Positions 15,687-24,574 of a stretch of DNA of 64,000 nucleotides are shown here, piece by piece. This DNA comes from Aquimonas sp. (lineage in GTDB: Bacteria > Pseudomonadota > Gammaproteobacteria > Xanthomonadales > Xanthomonadaceae). Each line of letters begins with the position of its first letter. Within the stretch, counting starts at the first letter, position 1. The notes beneath the pieces are model-generated. The model had not been told where the DNA came from and did no database searches. It saw nothing but the letters and a program-made list of their open reading frames with translations. The stretch spans positions 205 through 64,204 of the forward strand of contig JAKOMQ010000005.1 of assembly GCA_022241605.1 (NCBI GenBank). The letters are read 5' to 3'. Made by a program: the position numbers and the translations under genes.

Positions 15687-18496
15687 ACGGGTCTCTCCGG
15701 TGCGGGCGTCTCCGGCGCGGGGCCTGCGCGCGGCGGCGCCGGCGCGAAATAGCCGACCGCCGTGCACAGCAGGCCGTAGCCGATGAAGGAAGCGATCCCG
15801 AGCAGATCGCCCAAATGTTGGCGATCGACCAGGATCAGCTTGAGCAGCACGATGCCCATCAGCACCGCGCCGGCCTGCCACAGCCCGTGCAGCTGGCGAC
15901 GCGAGCCGAGCAGCCAGCCGGCCACGCCCAACACGCTCCACACCAGGCTGAGGCTGGCCTGGGCCAGCGCCGAATCGAACAGGGCCGAGCCCTGCCAGGG
16001 CACGCCACCGAGTTGATGCACGCTGCGCAAGGTGATGACGGTGACCGTCACGAACGCGGCCATGCCGAGCAGCCAGGCCACGGCTGCGCGCGATTCCGCC
16101 GTCACTGCATCGGATCTCTGCAGGGCCAGCGCCAGCCCCAGGCAGGCCAGCAGGCTCAGCTCCAGCGGGTTCAGCAGCGGCAACCAAGGCAGCGGCGCTG
16201 CGCCGCCCGCACGGGTGATCAGCAGCAGCCAGATCGAACCGACAATAAACAGTGCGCCCTGCAGCGCCACCGGGCGCCACTCCGCGAAGCGATCCGCCAG
16301 CGGCCAGCCCAGCCAGAGCGGACGCCACAACACGCCGCCGGCCACCAGAAGCCAGGGCAGGCCCGTCGCCGCCAGCCGCCAGCCTTCGGCGAGCTCAGCG
16401 TGCACGGTCAGCCAGCGCAGCCACAGGCACAGCGCCAGCGGCCATGCCAGCAGCCATGCGCTGTGTGCCCAGGCCGCGATCGACCCCGGCTGCTCGCGCA
16501 GCTGGCGCAGGGCCACTGCGCCCAGCACCGCGAAGCCCAGCCACGCCAACAGCCCATACCCGGCGAAGGGATGCAGGTGGTCCACCGACTGCTGCAGGGC
16601 CAGCGGCAGCGCCGCCGCCACGCCTGCCGCCACGCTCCAGCCCAGCGCGGCCGCAGGCACCCGCCGCAGGGCCAGGGCCAACAGACCGAGGCTGAGCGCG
16701 ATGAAGCCCAGCCAGGCATCGGCTTGGTCCTCGACCGGCACGAAGCGCTGGATCTCCAGCCCTGCCATCAGCCCCCACCACATCAGGCCCCACAGATACA
16801 TGGCCAGTGCCGGCCCATCGCGCCCCGCGGCTCGCCAGCTCCAGGCGCTGGCAAAGCCGGCCAGCGCCAGCACCAGGGCGCCGATGAAGCCCGGGTTGGC
16901 AAGCGCCTGCTCCTGCGGATAGGCCAGGCTGGCGCCGAACAGATAGGCCAGCGCAGCCAGACCCTGCAGGCCGACGCCGGCCCACACCGACAGCCGCTGC
17001 TGCTGGCGCAGACCCAGCCAGATCAGGGCAGCACCCTCCAGTGCGAACACGCTGGCGGTGACGCGCGCAGAAAGGGCCAGCGGCACCGCCAGAGTGGCGA
17101 AACCCACCGCCAGCACCGCGTGTGCCTGCGCCAGCGGTCGATAGCGGGCATGGCGCAGCAGGCCCCAGCCCAGCGCCGCGTAGATCGCCGCGATACCGAT
17201 GGCGGCAAACGCAAGCGGCAGGCGCTCGCCCTGCAGCAGCCCGGACAGAAGCAGGAAGCTGAAGAGCGGATTGCCGAACACCAGCGCGCCGTCCACCAGA
17301 TCGCGCCGCTGCGCCGGCAGGCGCTTCGCGTAGAGAATCGGGATCAACAGATAGAACACGAAGAACAGCGCCAGGAACGGCAGGGTGCTGGCGAGCTTGT
17401 CGGGCTGGTAGTCCAGCACGCCCCAGTAGCTGCCGATGGCGTAGGTGAACACGAAACCGAGCACATTCAGGACCCGCCACGGCCGATACCAGGCGATGGC
17501 GAAGATGCCGGCGTTGAGCACCGCGTAGTACGAGAACAGCGCGACGTGATTACCGCCGCCGGTGCTCATCAGCAGCGGGGCCAGGAAGCCGGCCAGGATG
17601 CCCAGCACCGCCAGCGCGCGCGAGTGCTGCAGCACCGCCAGCACGCCGCTGGCCGCCACCAGCACCACGCTCAGCCCCAGCGCGGCCGTGGCCGGCAGCA
17701 GCGCATACAGGCGGAAGGCGGCGAACACGGTCATCAGCAGCAGGCCAATCGCCCCACCCTGCAGGCTCAGCGCAAAGGCCGGCCTGCGCTCGCGCTGGCG
17801 CCAGCCGAAGCCCAGCCCGGCCAGCGCGAACAGCGCGATGCCAGCCAGCCGCAGCTCGATCGGAAAGCGCATCCAGCCCTGGTCGGTGGCGTAGCGCAGC
17901 AGGGCCGCGACGCCGGCAAACAGCACCAGCATGCCGACCTTGACCGGCACATTGCCCTCGGTGAACCAGCGGCGCACGGCATCGATGGCGACCGTGATCG
18001 GATCGAAGCCGGGAGGCGCCGGTGGCGTTGGTGCGGCAGGCGTCGAGGGTACTGGCGCCGCAGGCGCGGAGGGCGCTGTCTCAGCCGGGGTGGGCAGCGG
18101 CGGCGGTCCGATGCTCGGGGCAGCAGGGGTCGCTGACGCCTGCGGGGCGTCCGAGCTGGATGGGCCCGCGGGCAGCTGCGCGGCAGTCTCGGACTGGGGC
18201 TGCATCGAACGCGCCTGCGCCAGCGGATCCTGTCCCTCCCCCGGCTGCGGCCCGGGCGCCCGGTCACGCCAGGCGACCTCCACACCGCGCTCGGCGCTGG
18301 GAGCAGCGCCGACACTCGCCGCAGCGGAGACCGCCGGCGCCGCCTCGGGCCTCGCCGCGCTGGCCTGTCCTGCCCTGAACTCCCGCTCCAGCGCCTCCAC
18401 GCGCTGCCCGAGCGTGGACAGCTTGACCAGCGCCACGATCAACAGGATGGGTACTGCCAGCACGGCAAGCAGCAGCAGAACGATGAGTCCTTCCAT
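15683..18496 (-). CDS. DUF2339 polytopic membrane protein
   Basis: Protein of 937 residues. An N-terminal membrane helix (IVLLLLAVLAVPILLIVALV) and a short coiled segment (LGQRVEALEREF) lead into a long Pro/Ala-rich linker (about 45-165), then a conserved WFTEGNVPVKVGMLVLFAGV block and more than twenty predicted membrane segments to the end. This is the DUF2339 architecture. No function is established; proposals connect such proteins to envelope glycan processes. It is followed by DUF3999 with a 4-nt overlap, so the two almost certainly act together. The linker accounts for the strongly skewed composition near 18.0-18.3 kb. Confidence 0.85.
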   Translation of the reverse strand: MEGLIVLLLLAVLAVPILLIVALVKLSTLGQRVEALEREFRAGQASAARPEAAPAVSAAASVGAAPSAERGVEVAWRDRAPGPQPGEGQDPLAQARSMQPQSETAAQLPAGPSSSDAPQASATPAAPSIGPPPLPTPAETAPSAPAAPVPSTPAAPTPPAPPGFDPITVAIDAVRRWFTEGNVPVKVGMLVLFAGVAALLRYATDQGWMRFPIELRLAGIALFALAGLGFGWRQRERRPAFALSLQGGAIGLLLMTVFAAFRLYALLPATAALGLSVVLVAASGVLAVLQHSRALAVLGILAGFLAPLLMSTGGGNHVALFSYYAVLNAGIFAIAWYRPWRVLNVLGFVFTYAIGSYWGVLDYQPDKLASTLPFLALFFVFYLLIPILYAKRLPAQRRDLVDGALVFGNPLFSFLLLSGLLQGERLPLAFAAIGIAAIYAALGWGLLRHARYRPLAQAHAVLAVGFATLAVPLALSARVTASVFALEGAALIWLGLRQQQRLSVWAGVGLQGLAALAYLFGASLAYPQEQALANPGFIGALVLALAGFASAWSWRAAGRDGPALAMYLWGLMWWGLMAGLEIQRFVPVEDQADAWLGFIALSLGLLALALRRVPAAALGWSVAAGVAAALPLALQQSVDHLHPFAGYGLLAWLGFAVLGAVALRQLREQPGSIAAWAHSAWLLAWPLALCLWLRWLTVHAELAEGWRLAATGLPWLLVAGGVLWRPLWLGWPLADRFAEWRPVALQGALFIVGSIWLLLITRAGGAAPLPWLPLLNPLELSLLACLGLALALQRSDAVTAESRAAVAWLLGMAAFVTVTVITLRSVHQLGGVPWQGSALFDSALAQASLSLVWSVLGVAGWLLGSRRQLHGLWQAGAVLMGIVLLKLILVDRQHLGDLLGIASFIGYGLLCTAVGYFAPAPPRAGPAPETPAPERPV

Positions 18497-18690
18497 GCAC
18501 TCGGGCTCGCATCAAGCGCCGCGGATGCGGCGGCGTCACGGTACACCCGGGGCTGCCCCGCGTGAACACCGCGGCAACTTGCACGCCAACGGGGTGGAAA
18601 CCCGCTGCCGCGGCGCTGCGACAGAGCACGGCCTGCGGCCGCGACGGAGCCCTGGGCGCCGGCATGATCGGAAACGCGCTCCCGCCGCGG

Positions 18691-19860
18691 TCAGGGCAAG
18701 GCCTCGAATCCGTTGCCGAACACGCGGCTGAGGTCGGGCTGGAACTCATAGGCACCGATGTCGACATGCGGACCCGCCAAGCGGTCAGCCCCGTCGAGAT
18801 CGAACTCCGGCAGTTCGGCAAAGGCGAAGCCGGCGTCCACCAGGCCCGAATCCGGGCGCAAACGGAAGTCACCGGCAGCGGGCGCCACGAAGCCCGTCGC
18901 CGCGCCCTGGGCCAGGTTGGAGAGCATCGACTGCGGCGTGCCCAGCCGACTGTCCCAGCGGCTGTTGCGGAGGGTTCCTTCGGGGGTCTGGAAGGCCACA
19001 TCCACACCGTTGTTCAGCGCGAACACGCTGTTGCCCACCAGGTACTGGCTGGGGAAATCCGTGCCGGTCTGGATGTTGACCTGGCCCAGGCCGCAGTTGG
19101 CGCCCGCACAGGACGTGCGGACGACGGTGTTGCCGAGGAAGGCGAGCCGCGGTTGCCCCGCACCACCGGCGAACGCGCTGGCGAACAGGTCCGCGGCGCA
19201 GTAGTAGGCGTTGCAGCTGTTGCCGTCGAAGAGGCTGTTGACGACCCTCAGCACGCCCAGCGTTTGCGCGCGCAGCCCGCCGCCGATCGAGTCGCTGTGG
19301 TTGTCGCGGAACACCACGCGATCAATGGTGATGTTGCCCAGCAGCGGCAGGCCCAGAACCCGCAGCCCGCCGAAGTCGGTGCCGCCCGAGGAGCCGCGGC
19401 CGTTGCGGATGGTGAGATTGCGCACGGTGAAGCTGGCGCCGCTGTTGACCCCGGCGACGAGGCGCAGCACGCTGCGGTCGCCGCCGCTGTCGAGCACGGT
19501 GTCTTCCGCGCCCTCGAAGCGCAGGTTGCAGCCGCCGGGTGTCAGCGCGACCCAGCCACCCTCCAGGGTCAGGCTGAAGTTCTCGCTGGAGGTGTAGTTG
19601 AAGGCGATCGGCCCGCTGCTGCCGAGGTAGGTGCCGCGGCGCAGGCGGATGGTGTCGCTCTCGCCGTTGCTGGCGGCCGTGTTCAGGGCCGTCTGCAGCT
19701 CGGAGGCGCTGCTAACGCAGAACGTCGCCGCCCGCGCGCCGGGTGCAAGCCCTGCTGCCGCAAGCAGCAGGGCCAGCAGCACGACACGCCGGCCGGGACC
19801 TGGCTTGGTTTCGATGCAAGACGTGCAACCGCTTGATGCGGCGACGAGGCTAGGGGACAT
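18691..19860 (-). CDS. Secreted right-handed beta-helix protein with VFGNGFE-type C-terminus
   Basis: Protein of 389 residues. After an N-terminal extension, a hydrophobic signal segment (VVLLALLLAAAGLAPGARA) ends before ATFCVSSASELQTALNTA, the typical opening of parallel beta-helix proteins. Irregular rungs follow (SFTVRNLTIRNGRG, NITIDRVVFRDNHSDSIGGG, VLRVVNSLFDGNS), then a closing segment DADGADRLAGPHVDIGAYEF-like (choice-of-anchor Q type; here FDLDGADRLAGPHVDIGAYE). It ends in RVFGNGFEALP. Six or more Cys suggest disulfides. No catalytic motif is seen; adhesion or polysaccharide binding are possible. The C-terminal FGNGFE motif recurs, as far as I recall, in secreted proteins of this bacterial group and may be a sorting tag. 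Confidence 0.7.
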   Translation of the reverse strand: MSPSLVAASSGCTSCIETKPGPGRRVVLLALLLAAAGLAPGARAATFCVSSASELQTALNTAASNGESDTIRLRRGTYLGSSGPIAFNYTSSENFSLTLEGGWVALTPGGCNLRFEGAEDTVLDSGGDRSVLRLVAGVNSGASFTVRNLTIRNGRGSSGGTDFGGLRVLGLPLLGNITIDRVVFRDNHSDSIGGGLRAQTLGVLRVVNSLFDGNSCNAYYCAADLFASAFAGGAGQPRLAFLGNTVVRTSCAGANCGLGQVNIQTGTDFPSQYLVGNSVFALNNGVDVAFQTPEGTLRNSRWDSRLGTPQSMLSNLAQGAATGFVAPAAGDFRLRPDSGLVDAGFAFAELPEFDLDGADRLAGPHVDIGAYEFQPDLSRVFGNGFEALP

Positions 19861-19988
19861 GGTTCGTGCTCTCCATCGAGGGCGGGCTCCGGGAACAGGA
19901 GCCCATCACCCCCTTGGATGCGCTGCCGAAGCGGAAGCGAACGCCGCCGTGGCGTCGGCAGCCCGCCCCGCTCCGCTCAGCCCCAGGG

Positions 19989-20744
19989 CTAGCCGCGCCC
20001 CGCCGCTCGCACCAGCTCCGGCGAGTGCGCGGCTTCCACCAGCTTGCGGTGGTCGAGGATCTTGAGCTGGCGGCCGCGGATGCTGATCAGGCCGTCGTCC
20101 TGCAGCTTGGTGAAGCTGCGGCTGACGGTTTCGATGACGAGGCCCAGATAGCTGGCGATCTCCTCGCGGCTCATCGGCAGGCTGAACTGCAGGTGCGCAC
20201 GCCCCAGCGTTTGCAGGCGCTCGGACAGGCCGTGGATGAACAGCAGGACGCGCTCGTTGGCGTGCCGACGGCCGAGCATCGTCAGGTGGTCCTGGTCCAG
20301 CTCCATGTTCTTGCCGATGATGCGCAGCAGCTGGTGCTGAAGGCCCGGAATCTGCGCGGCCACGCGCTCGAGATCCCACATCGGGATCTCGCAGACCTCG
20401 GCGCCCTCGAGCGCTTCAGCGTCGCAGCGATGGGTGCCGCTGCCCAGCGCGTCGAGGCCGATCAGCTCACCGGGCAAATGGAAGCCGATAATCTGTTCGT
20501 CGCCGTCTTCGTTCATGGCGACCGTCTTGAAGCTTCCCTCGCGGGCAACGAACAGCGCCGACAGGCCGGTGCCGCTGCGGAACAGGCGATCGCCGCGCTC
20601 CAGCGGCCGACGCTTCTTGACCAGCGCGTCCAGTCGCTCCAGGTCCTCGCCGCCGATGCCGGCAGGCAGGCAGAGCTGCTGCAGCGAGCACTGCGCGCAG
20701 CTCTTGCGCAGGCGCGCGATATCGAGCAGTGGACTCTCGGCCAC
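19989..20744 (-). CDS. fnr: FNR-type Crp/Fnr transcription regulator with [4Fe-4S] ligands
   Basis: Protein of 251 residues starting at GTG, 4 nt after the stop of the S9 peptidase gene. N-terminal cysteines C-x2-C-x5-C (16, 19, 25) and Cys107 (GTHRCDAEAL) match the four oxygen-sensing ligands of E. coli FNR. A cNMP-binding-like beta-roll spans about 30-150, then a dimer helix and a winged helix-turn-helix, MSREEIASYLGLVIETVSRS; ETVSR is the FNR recognition-helix signature for TTGAT half-sites. It should act as an oxygen-responsive activator or repressor. Coupling with a peptidase gene is unusual; an internal promoter inside that gene cannot be excluded. Confidence 0.85.
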   Translation of the reverse strand: MAESPLLDIARLRKSCAQCSLQQLCLPAGIGGEDLERLDALVKKRRPLERGDRLFRSGTGLSALFVAREGSFKTVAMNEDGDEQIIGFHLPGELIGLDALGSGTHRCDAEALEGAEVCEIPMWDLERVAAQIPGLQHQLLRIIGKNMELDQDHLTMLGRRHANERVLLFIHGLSERLQTLGRAHLQFSLPMSREEIASYLGLVIETVSRSFTKLQDDGLISIRGRQLKILDHRKLVEAAHSPELVRAAGRG

Positions 20745-20748
20745 GGAA

Positions 20749-22824
20749 TTACTCCCGCCCGCCGGTCCACCGCCCCAGCCAGTCGAGCACGGCGTCGTGC
20801 CACTGGATGCTGTTGGCGGGCTTCAGGATCCAATGGTTCTCGTCCGGGAAATACAGGAACTGGCTGGGGATGCCGCGCCGCTGCAGGGCGGTGAAGGTGG
20901 CGATGCCCTGCTCCACCGGCACCCGGTAGTCGTACTGGCCGTGGATGACCAGCATCGGGGTCTGCCACTGCTCGACGAACAGGGCCGGGTTGTGGCGCTC
21001 GTAGTTCTCCAGCGCCGCATAGACGGGGCCACCGTTCTCCCATTCGGTGAACCACAGCTCCTCGGTGCTGTAACCCATCATGCGGGTGTCGAAGATGCCG
21101 GCGTGGTTGACCAGGCAGCGCCAGGCTTCGCCCCACTGCCCGGCCATCCAGTTGATCATGTAGCCGCCGTAGCTGGCGCCCAGCGCGCAGGCGCGCTCGC
21201 CGTCGAGGAAGTCGTAGCGTTCCAGCGCCGCCGCCCAGCCCTTCTTCAGGTCTTCCAGCGGCTTGCCGCCCCAGTCCTGCGAGATCGAGTCGGTGAAGGC
21301 CTGGCCGTAGCCGGTGGAACCGTGGAAGTCGATGAACACCACCGCCATGCCGCGGGCCGCGTAGGTCTGCGGGTTCCAGCGGTAGTGGAAGCTGTTGCCC
21401 ATCGAGCTCTGCGGGCCGCCGTGGACGATAAAGGCCACCGGGTAGCGCTGGCCCGGCTCGAAGCCCGCCGGCTTGACCACATAGCCATAGACCTTCGCGT
21501 CGGCGTGGCCGGCGAAGCTGAACTGCTCGAAGGCACCCATCGCGATGTCGGCCAGGCGCTCGCGATTGAAGTCGGTGAGCGCGCGCTCGCCCTCACCGGC
21601 CGGGTTGGCCAGGAACAGCTGGGCGGGCGACACCAGGGTGTCGCGCTGGAACACGAGGCGGTCCCCCGCCAGGCTGAAGCCGGTGACATTGCCGCCGCCG
21701 GCGACGATGCGCGAGGCTCCACTGGCGATATCGATGGCGAACAGGGGGTGCTCGCCGAGGCGGTTGGCGGTGGTGTAGAGCTCAGTGCCGTGCAGGCTCA
21801 GGCTGCCGGCCGAGAAGTCCCAGTCCGGCGCCAGCTCGCGGCGCTCGCCGCTGGCAAGCTCCAGCGCCATCGGCGCCATGCGGTCGGCCTCGAAGCCGGG
21901 CCGCGCCATCGCGGTGTAGTAGAGCGTGCCGCCATCGGCCGAAAACAGCGGATGCGCATCCCAGGCCGCGTTGTCGACCGTCAGGTTGCGCGGCGCTTCG
22001 TCGCCGTCCGCCGCGGCCAGATAAACATCGAAGTTGGTGGACAGCGGCTCGATGCGCCCCGCGATGCGGGCGCTGAAGGCCAGGCTGCGGCTGTCTGGCG
22101 ACCACACGTAGTCATCGACGCCGCCGAAGGGCACCGAGGGCACGTCGCCCTCGATGCCGCGGCTGAGCCGGCGCGGCTCCCCGCTGGCGCGGCCGCGCTG
22201 CAGGTCGGCCACGAACAGCTGGTTGCGGCGGCCGTCCTTCCAGCTGTCCCAGTGGCGCATGAACAGCTGGTCGTAGAGCAGGCCGCGCGCCTGGCCGGCG
22301 GCGGTGGCGTCGACGCGATCGCGGCTGCACTGCAGGCTGGGGCAGTCGGTGAACACGCTGAAGGACAGGGCCAGGCGGCGACCGTCCGGCGATACCCGGT
22401 AGCTTCCGACCGGCAGCGGATAGTCGGTGACCTGGCTCGGCTCGCCGCCGAGCACCGGCGCGCTCCAGACCTGCATGGAGCCACTCTTGGCGCTCAAGAA
22501 AAAGAGCGTGCGGCCATCTGACGAGAACGCCGGGCTGCTGGCCGAGCTGCCCTCGGCATTGACCCGGCGGGCACTGGCGCCGGCCTCCAGGCCACGCAGG
22601 TAGAGCACGCTGCTGGCGCGGTTGTTGGCGACATCGGCCTCGCGCAGCAGGTAGGCCAGCTGCTGGCCATCGGGCGACAGCAGCGGCGAGGACACGCGGT
22701 CCAGCGCAACCAGGTCACGCGCGTCGAGGCCGCGGGTGGCGGTGGCGGTGGCTTCGGCCCGGGCCTGCGGGGCGAGCACCAGCCCCAGCAGGGCGAAGTG
22801 GAAGGCGTGGGCGATCAAGCGCAT
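20749..22824 (-). CDS. S9-family exported peptidase (prolyl oligopeptidase/dipeptidyl peptidase type)
   Basis: Protein of 691 residues. A signal peptide (FHFALLGLVLAPQARA) precedes ARDLVALDRVSSPLLSPDGQ, the start of a beta-propeller with repeated D-G blocks (SSDGRTLFFL, SPDGRRLALS, SADGGTLYYT). The C-terminal alpha/beta hydrolase domain has VHGGPQSSMG (oxyanion region), nucleophile ALGASYGGYM, Asp in HGQYDYRVP and His in PDENHWI. It should cleave short peptides in the periplasm or outside the cell. It is the first gene of a pair with the FNR-type regulator. Confidence 0.9.
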   Translation of the reverse strand: MRLIAHAFHFALLGLVLAPQARAEATATATRGLDARDLVALDRVSSPLLSPDGQQLAYLLREADVANNRASSVLYLRGLEAGASARRVNAEGSSASSPAFSSDGRTLFFLSAKSGSMQVWSAPVLGGEPSQVTDYPLPVGSYRVSPDGRRLALSFSVFTDCPSLQCSRDRVDATAAGQARGLLYDQLFMRHWDSWKDGRRNQLFVADLQRGRASGEPRRLSRGIEGDVPSVPFGGVDDYVWSPDSRSLAFSARIAGRIEPLSTNFDVYLAAADGDEAPRNLTVDNAAWDAHPLFSADGGTLYYTAMARPGFEADRMAPMALELASGERRELAPDWDFSAGSLSLHGTELYTTANRLGEHPLFAIDIASGASRIVAGGGNVTGFSLAGDRLVFQRDTLVSPAQLFLANPAGEGERALTDFNRERLADIAMGAFEQFSFAGHADAKVYGYVVKPAGFEPGQRYPVAFIVHGGPQSSMGNSFHYRWNPQTYAARGMAVVFIDFHGSTGYGQAFTDSISQDWGGKPLEDLKKGWAAALERYDFLDGERACALGASYGGYMINWMAGQWGEAWRCLVNHAGIFDTRMMGYSTEELWFTEWENGGPVYAALENYERHNPALFVEQWQTPMLVIHGQYDYRVPVEQGIATFTALQRRGIPSQFLYFPDENHWILKPANSIQWHDAVLDWLGRWTGGRE

Positions 22825-22851
22825 GTCGGGACTCCGGAGGAAACGTGGGGA

Positions 22852-24228
22852 TCAGCTGTAGCCGAACATCACCGCGGCCACCAGCGCAAGCGCACCGGCC
22901 ACGGTGAGCTTGAGCAGCAGCGGCCAGATGAAGCGGAACCAGCGGTCATAGGGAATGCCGGCGATGCCGAGGATGCTCATCAGCACGATGTTGGTCGGCA
23001 CGATCATGTTGGAAAAGCCATCACCCATCTGGAACGCGAGCACCGCGGTCTGGCGGCTGATGCCGAGCAGGTCGGACAGGGGCGCCATGATTGGCATGGT
23101 CACGAAGGCCTGGCCACTGCCCGAGGGAATGAACAGGTTGAGCACGGTCTGGATCAGCAGCATGCCGACCACCGCCAGCTCGGCGCCGACTGCCGACAGC
23201 GGTGCGGCGAGCGCGTTGACGATGGTGTGCAGCACCTGCCCGTCCTCGAGAATCAGCGCGATGGCGCGGGCGAAGCCGATCAGCAGTGCGGTGCCGGCCA
23301 GCTCGGCGGCGCCCTCGGCGAAGCGCTTGGCGGTGCCGTCCACGCCCAAGCCGCCCATCAGGCCAGCGGCCAGGCCCAGGCCCACGAACAGCGCGCCCAG
23401 CTCCACCAGGTACCAGCCGCGGGCGTAGATGCCCCAGCTCATCAGCACCAGCGTCGCCACCGACAGCAGGAACACCAGCAGCAGGCGCCCGGCCAGCGGC
23501 GGCGCCTCGGCCGGGGCGCGATGGGGGATCTCGATGTCGGCGACCAGGCTGCACGCAGGATCCGCCTGCACGCGACGGGCATAGCTCCAGACGTGGTGCA
23601 CGCCAATCGCCACGAAGGGCAGGAACAGCGCCCAGCGATAGCCGGCGCCCGAGACCGGCTCCAGCCCGGCCACGGTCTGCGCCACCACCAGGGTGAAGGG
23701 ATTCAGGGCCGCGACGCCGTAGCCGATGCCGTAGCCGCCCACCATGATGCCCATGGCGGTGATGGCGTCCATGCGCATGGCGATACACAGGCTGACCAGC
23801 AGGGCGGCGAAGGGGATGTATTCCTCGGCCACGCCGATCGCGCCGGAGACCGCGGCGAACAGGATCATGCCGCCCACGATGAGCCCGCCCTGGCTGTGGC
23901 CGATGCGCTTGAGCACTTCGCCAAGCACGGCGTCGATCATGCCGGAGGCGCGCAGCACGGCAATCGCGCCGCCGACAAGCAGTACGAAAAAGATGATGTC
24001 GGCCGCCTTGGCCAGCGCCCGCGGCACCGCCGTGAACAGCTGCACCGGGCCCAGCTGGACGCGCTCTTCCGCCTGGGTATAGGTGCCCGGCACCACCAGC
24101 GCGTTACCACGCGCATCCGGCTGTGTTTGGAAGCTGCCCTGCGGCAGCACCCAGGTGGCCACCAGCGCCAGCACCATCATCGCGAACAGCAGGACCAGGG
24201 TGTGGGGGACGCGAAAGGTGGGCGGCAT
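22852..24228 (-). CDS. YfcC-family (C4-dicarboxylate anaerobic carrier-like) membrane transporter
   Basis: Protein of 458 residues with about twelve membrane segments; ATG 24228 has GGAGG seven bases upstream. Motifs of the YfcC/DcuC-type family include ATWVLPQGSF near the N-terminus, FFVLLVGGAIAVLRASGMID, GAIGVAEEYIPFA, GYGIGYGVAALNPFT, and the C-terminal NLFIPSGSGQAFVTMPIMAP and MGDGFSNMIVPTN. Members are annotated as basic amino acid or C4-dicarboxylate carriers; the substrate here cannot be read from sequence. It lies 27 nt upstream of the S9 peptidase gene on the same strand, so it may import peptidase products as part of one transcription unit. Confidence 0.75.
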   Translation of the reverse strand: MPPTFRVPHTLVLLFAMMVLALVATWVLPQGSFQTQPDARGNALVVPGTYTQAEERVQLGPVQLFTAVPRALAKAADIIFFVLLVGGAIAVLRASGMIDAVLGEVLKRIGHSQGGLIVGGMILFAAVSGAIGVAEEYIPFAALLVSLCIAMRMDAITAMGIMVGGYGIGYGVAALNPFTLVVAQTVAGLEPVSGAGYRWALFLPFVAIGVHHVWSYARRVQADPACSLVADIEIPHRAPAEAPPLAGRLLLVFLLSVATLVLMSWGIYARGWYLVELGALFVGLGLAAGLMGGLGVDGTAKRFAEGAAELAGTALLIGFARAIALILEDGQVLHTIVNALAAPLSAVGAELAVVGMLLIQTVLNLFIPSGSGQAFVTMPIMAPLSDLLGISRQTAVLAFQMGDGFSNMIVPTNIVLMSILGIAGIPYDRWFRFIWPLLLKLTVAGALALVAAVMFGYS

Positions 24229-24310
24229 CGTGCCTCCGTAAGTGAGGCCCGAGTATAGGAAGCCCGCAGGGGGCGGTCCATCAGACTGTCGCCTAACCCC
24301 GCATGACGCG

Positions 24311-24396
24311 CTCAGAGCGTGTGAAGAAACCCGGATGCCGTAGCGCGGGCGCCCAGCGGCGGCTGCAGCAGGCGGATGGTTCTCACAGGCTCTCAG
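24311..24396 (-). repeat. Dispersed element, copy C' (internally deleted)
   Basis: Contains only the two ends: CTCAGAGCGTGTGAAGAAAC at the low-coordinate side, then GCGGCTGCAGCAGGCGGATG and GGTTCTCACAGGCTCTCAG. About 95 bp of the middle, including half of the terminator stem, are absent. It abuts copy C in the same orientation, sharing the CTCAGAGC junction. Confidence 0.75.
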
Positions 24397-24574
24397 AGCT
24401 TGGGAAGAAACCCAGACGCCGTCGCGAGGGCGTCGCTGGGCGTTCGTGGCAAGGCGCGTTGCGTGAATTCAGGGGAGTTTGGTGAACCAAATGACCGCAG
24501 TATTCGCGTAGCGCGCCGCCGCCACGGGCGTCCAGCGGAGGCCGCAGCAGGCGGATGGTTCTGACTGGCTCTCA
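24392..24574 (-). repeat. Dispersed terminator-bearing element, copy C (complete)
   Basis: Read on the minus strand from 24574: TGAGAGCCAGTCAGAACCAT, CCGCCTGCTGCGGCC, GCGCGCTACGCGAATACTGC, the hairpin TTTGGTTCACCAAA, CACGCAACGCGCCTTGCC and the terminator stem, ending in AAGCTCTGAGAG. Its first three bases (TGA, 24572-24574) are the lptG stop codon. This is the best-preserved copy. Confidence 0.85.
24403..24434 (-). terminator. Terminator-like hairpin downstream of lptG
   Basis: Minus strand: GACGCC-CTCGCGAC-GGCGTC (24415-24434), flanked by CCCAG/CTGGG pairing, then TTTCTTCCC. The T tract is interrupted by C, so termination may be weaker than in copies A and B. It is part of element copy C. 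Confidence 0.6.

Noticed and set aside
15815-18136. Long plus-strand frame of 773 codons opposite the DUF2339 gene
   Set aside because: It is His/Gln/Arg-rich, has no family similarity, and is the antisense shadow of a GC-rich gene with clear membrane segments on the minus strand.
22798-24258. Plus-strand frame of 486 codons opposite the YfcC-type gene
   Set aside because: Its His/Gln/Glu-rich composition arises from reading a membrane protein gene backwards.
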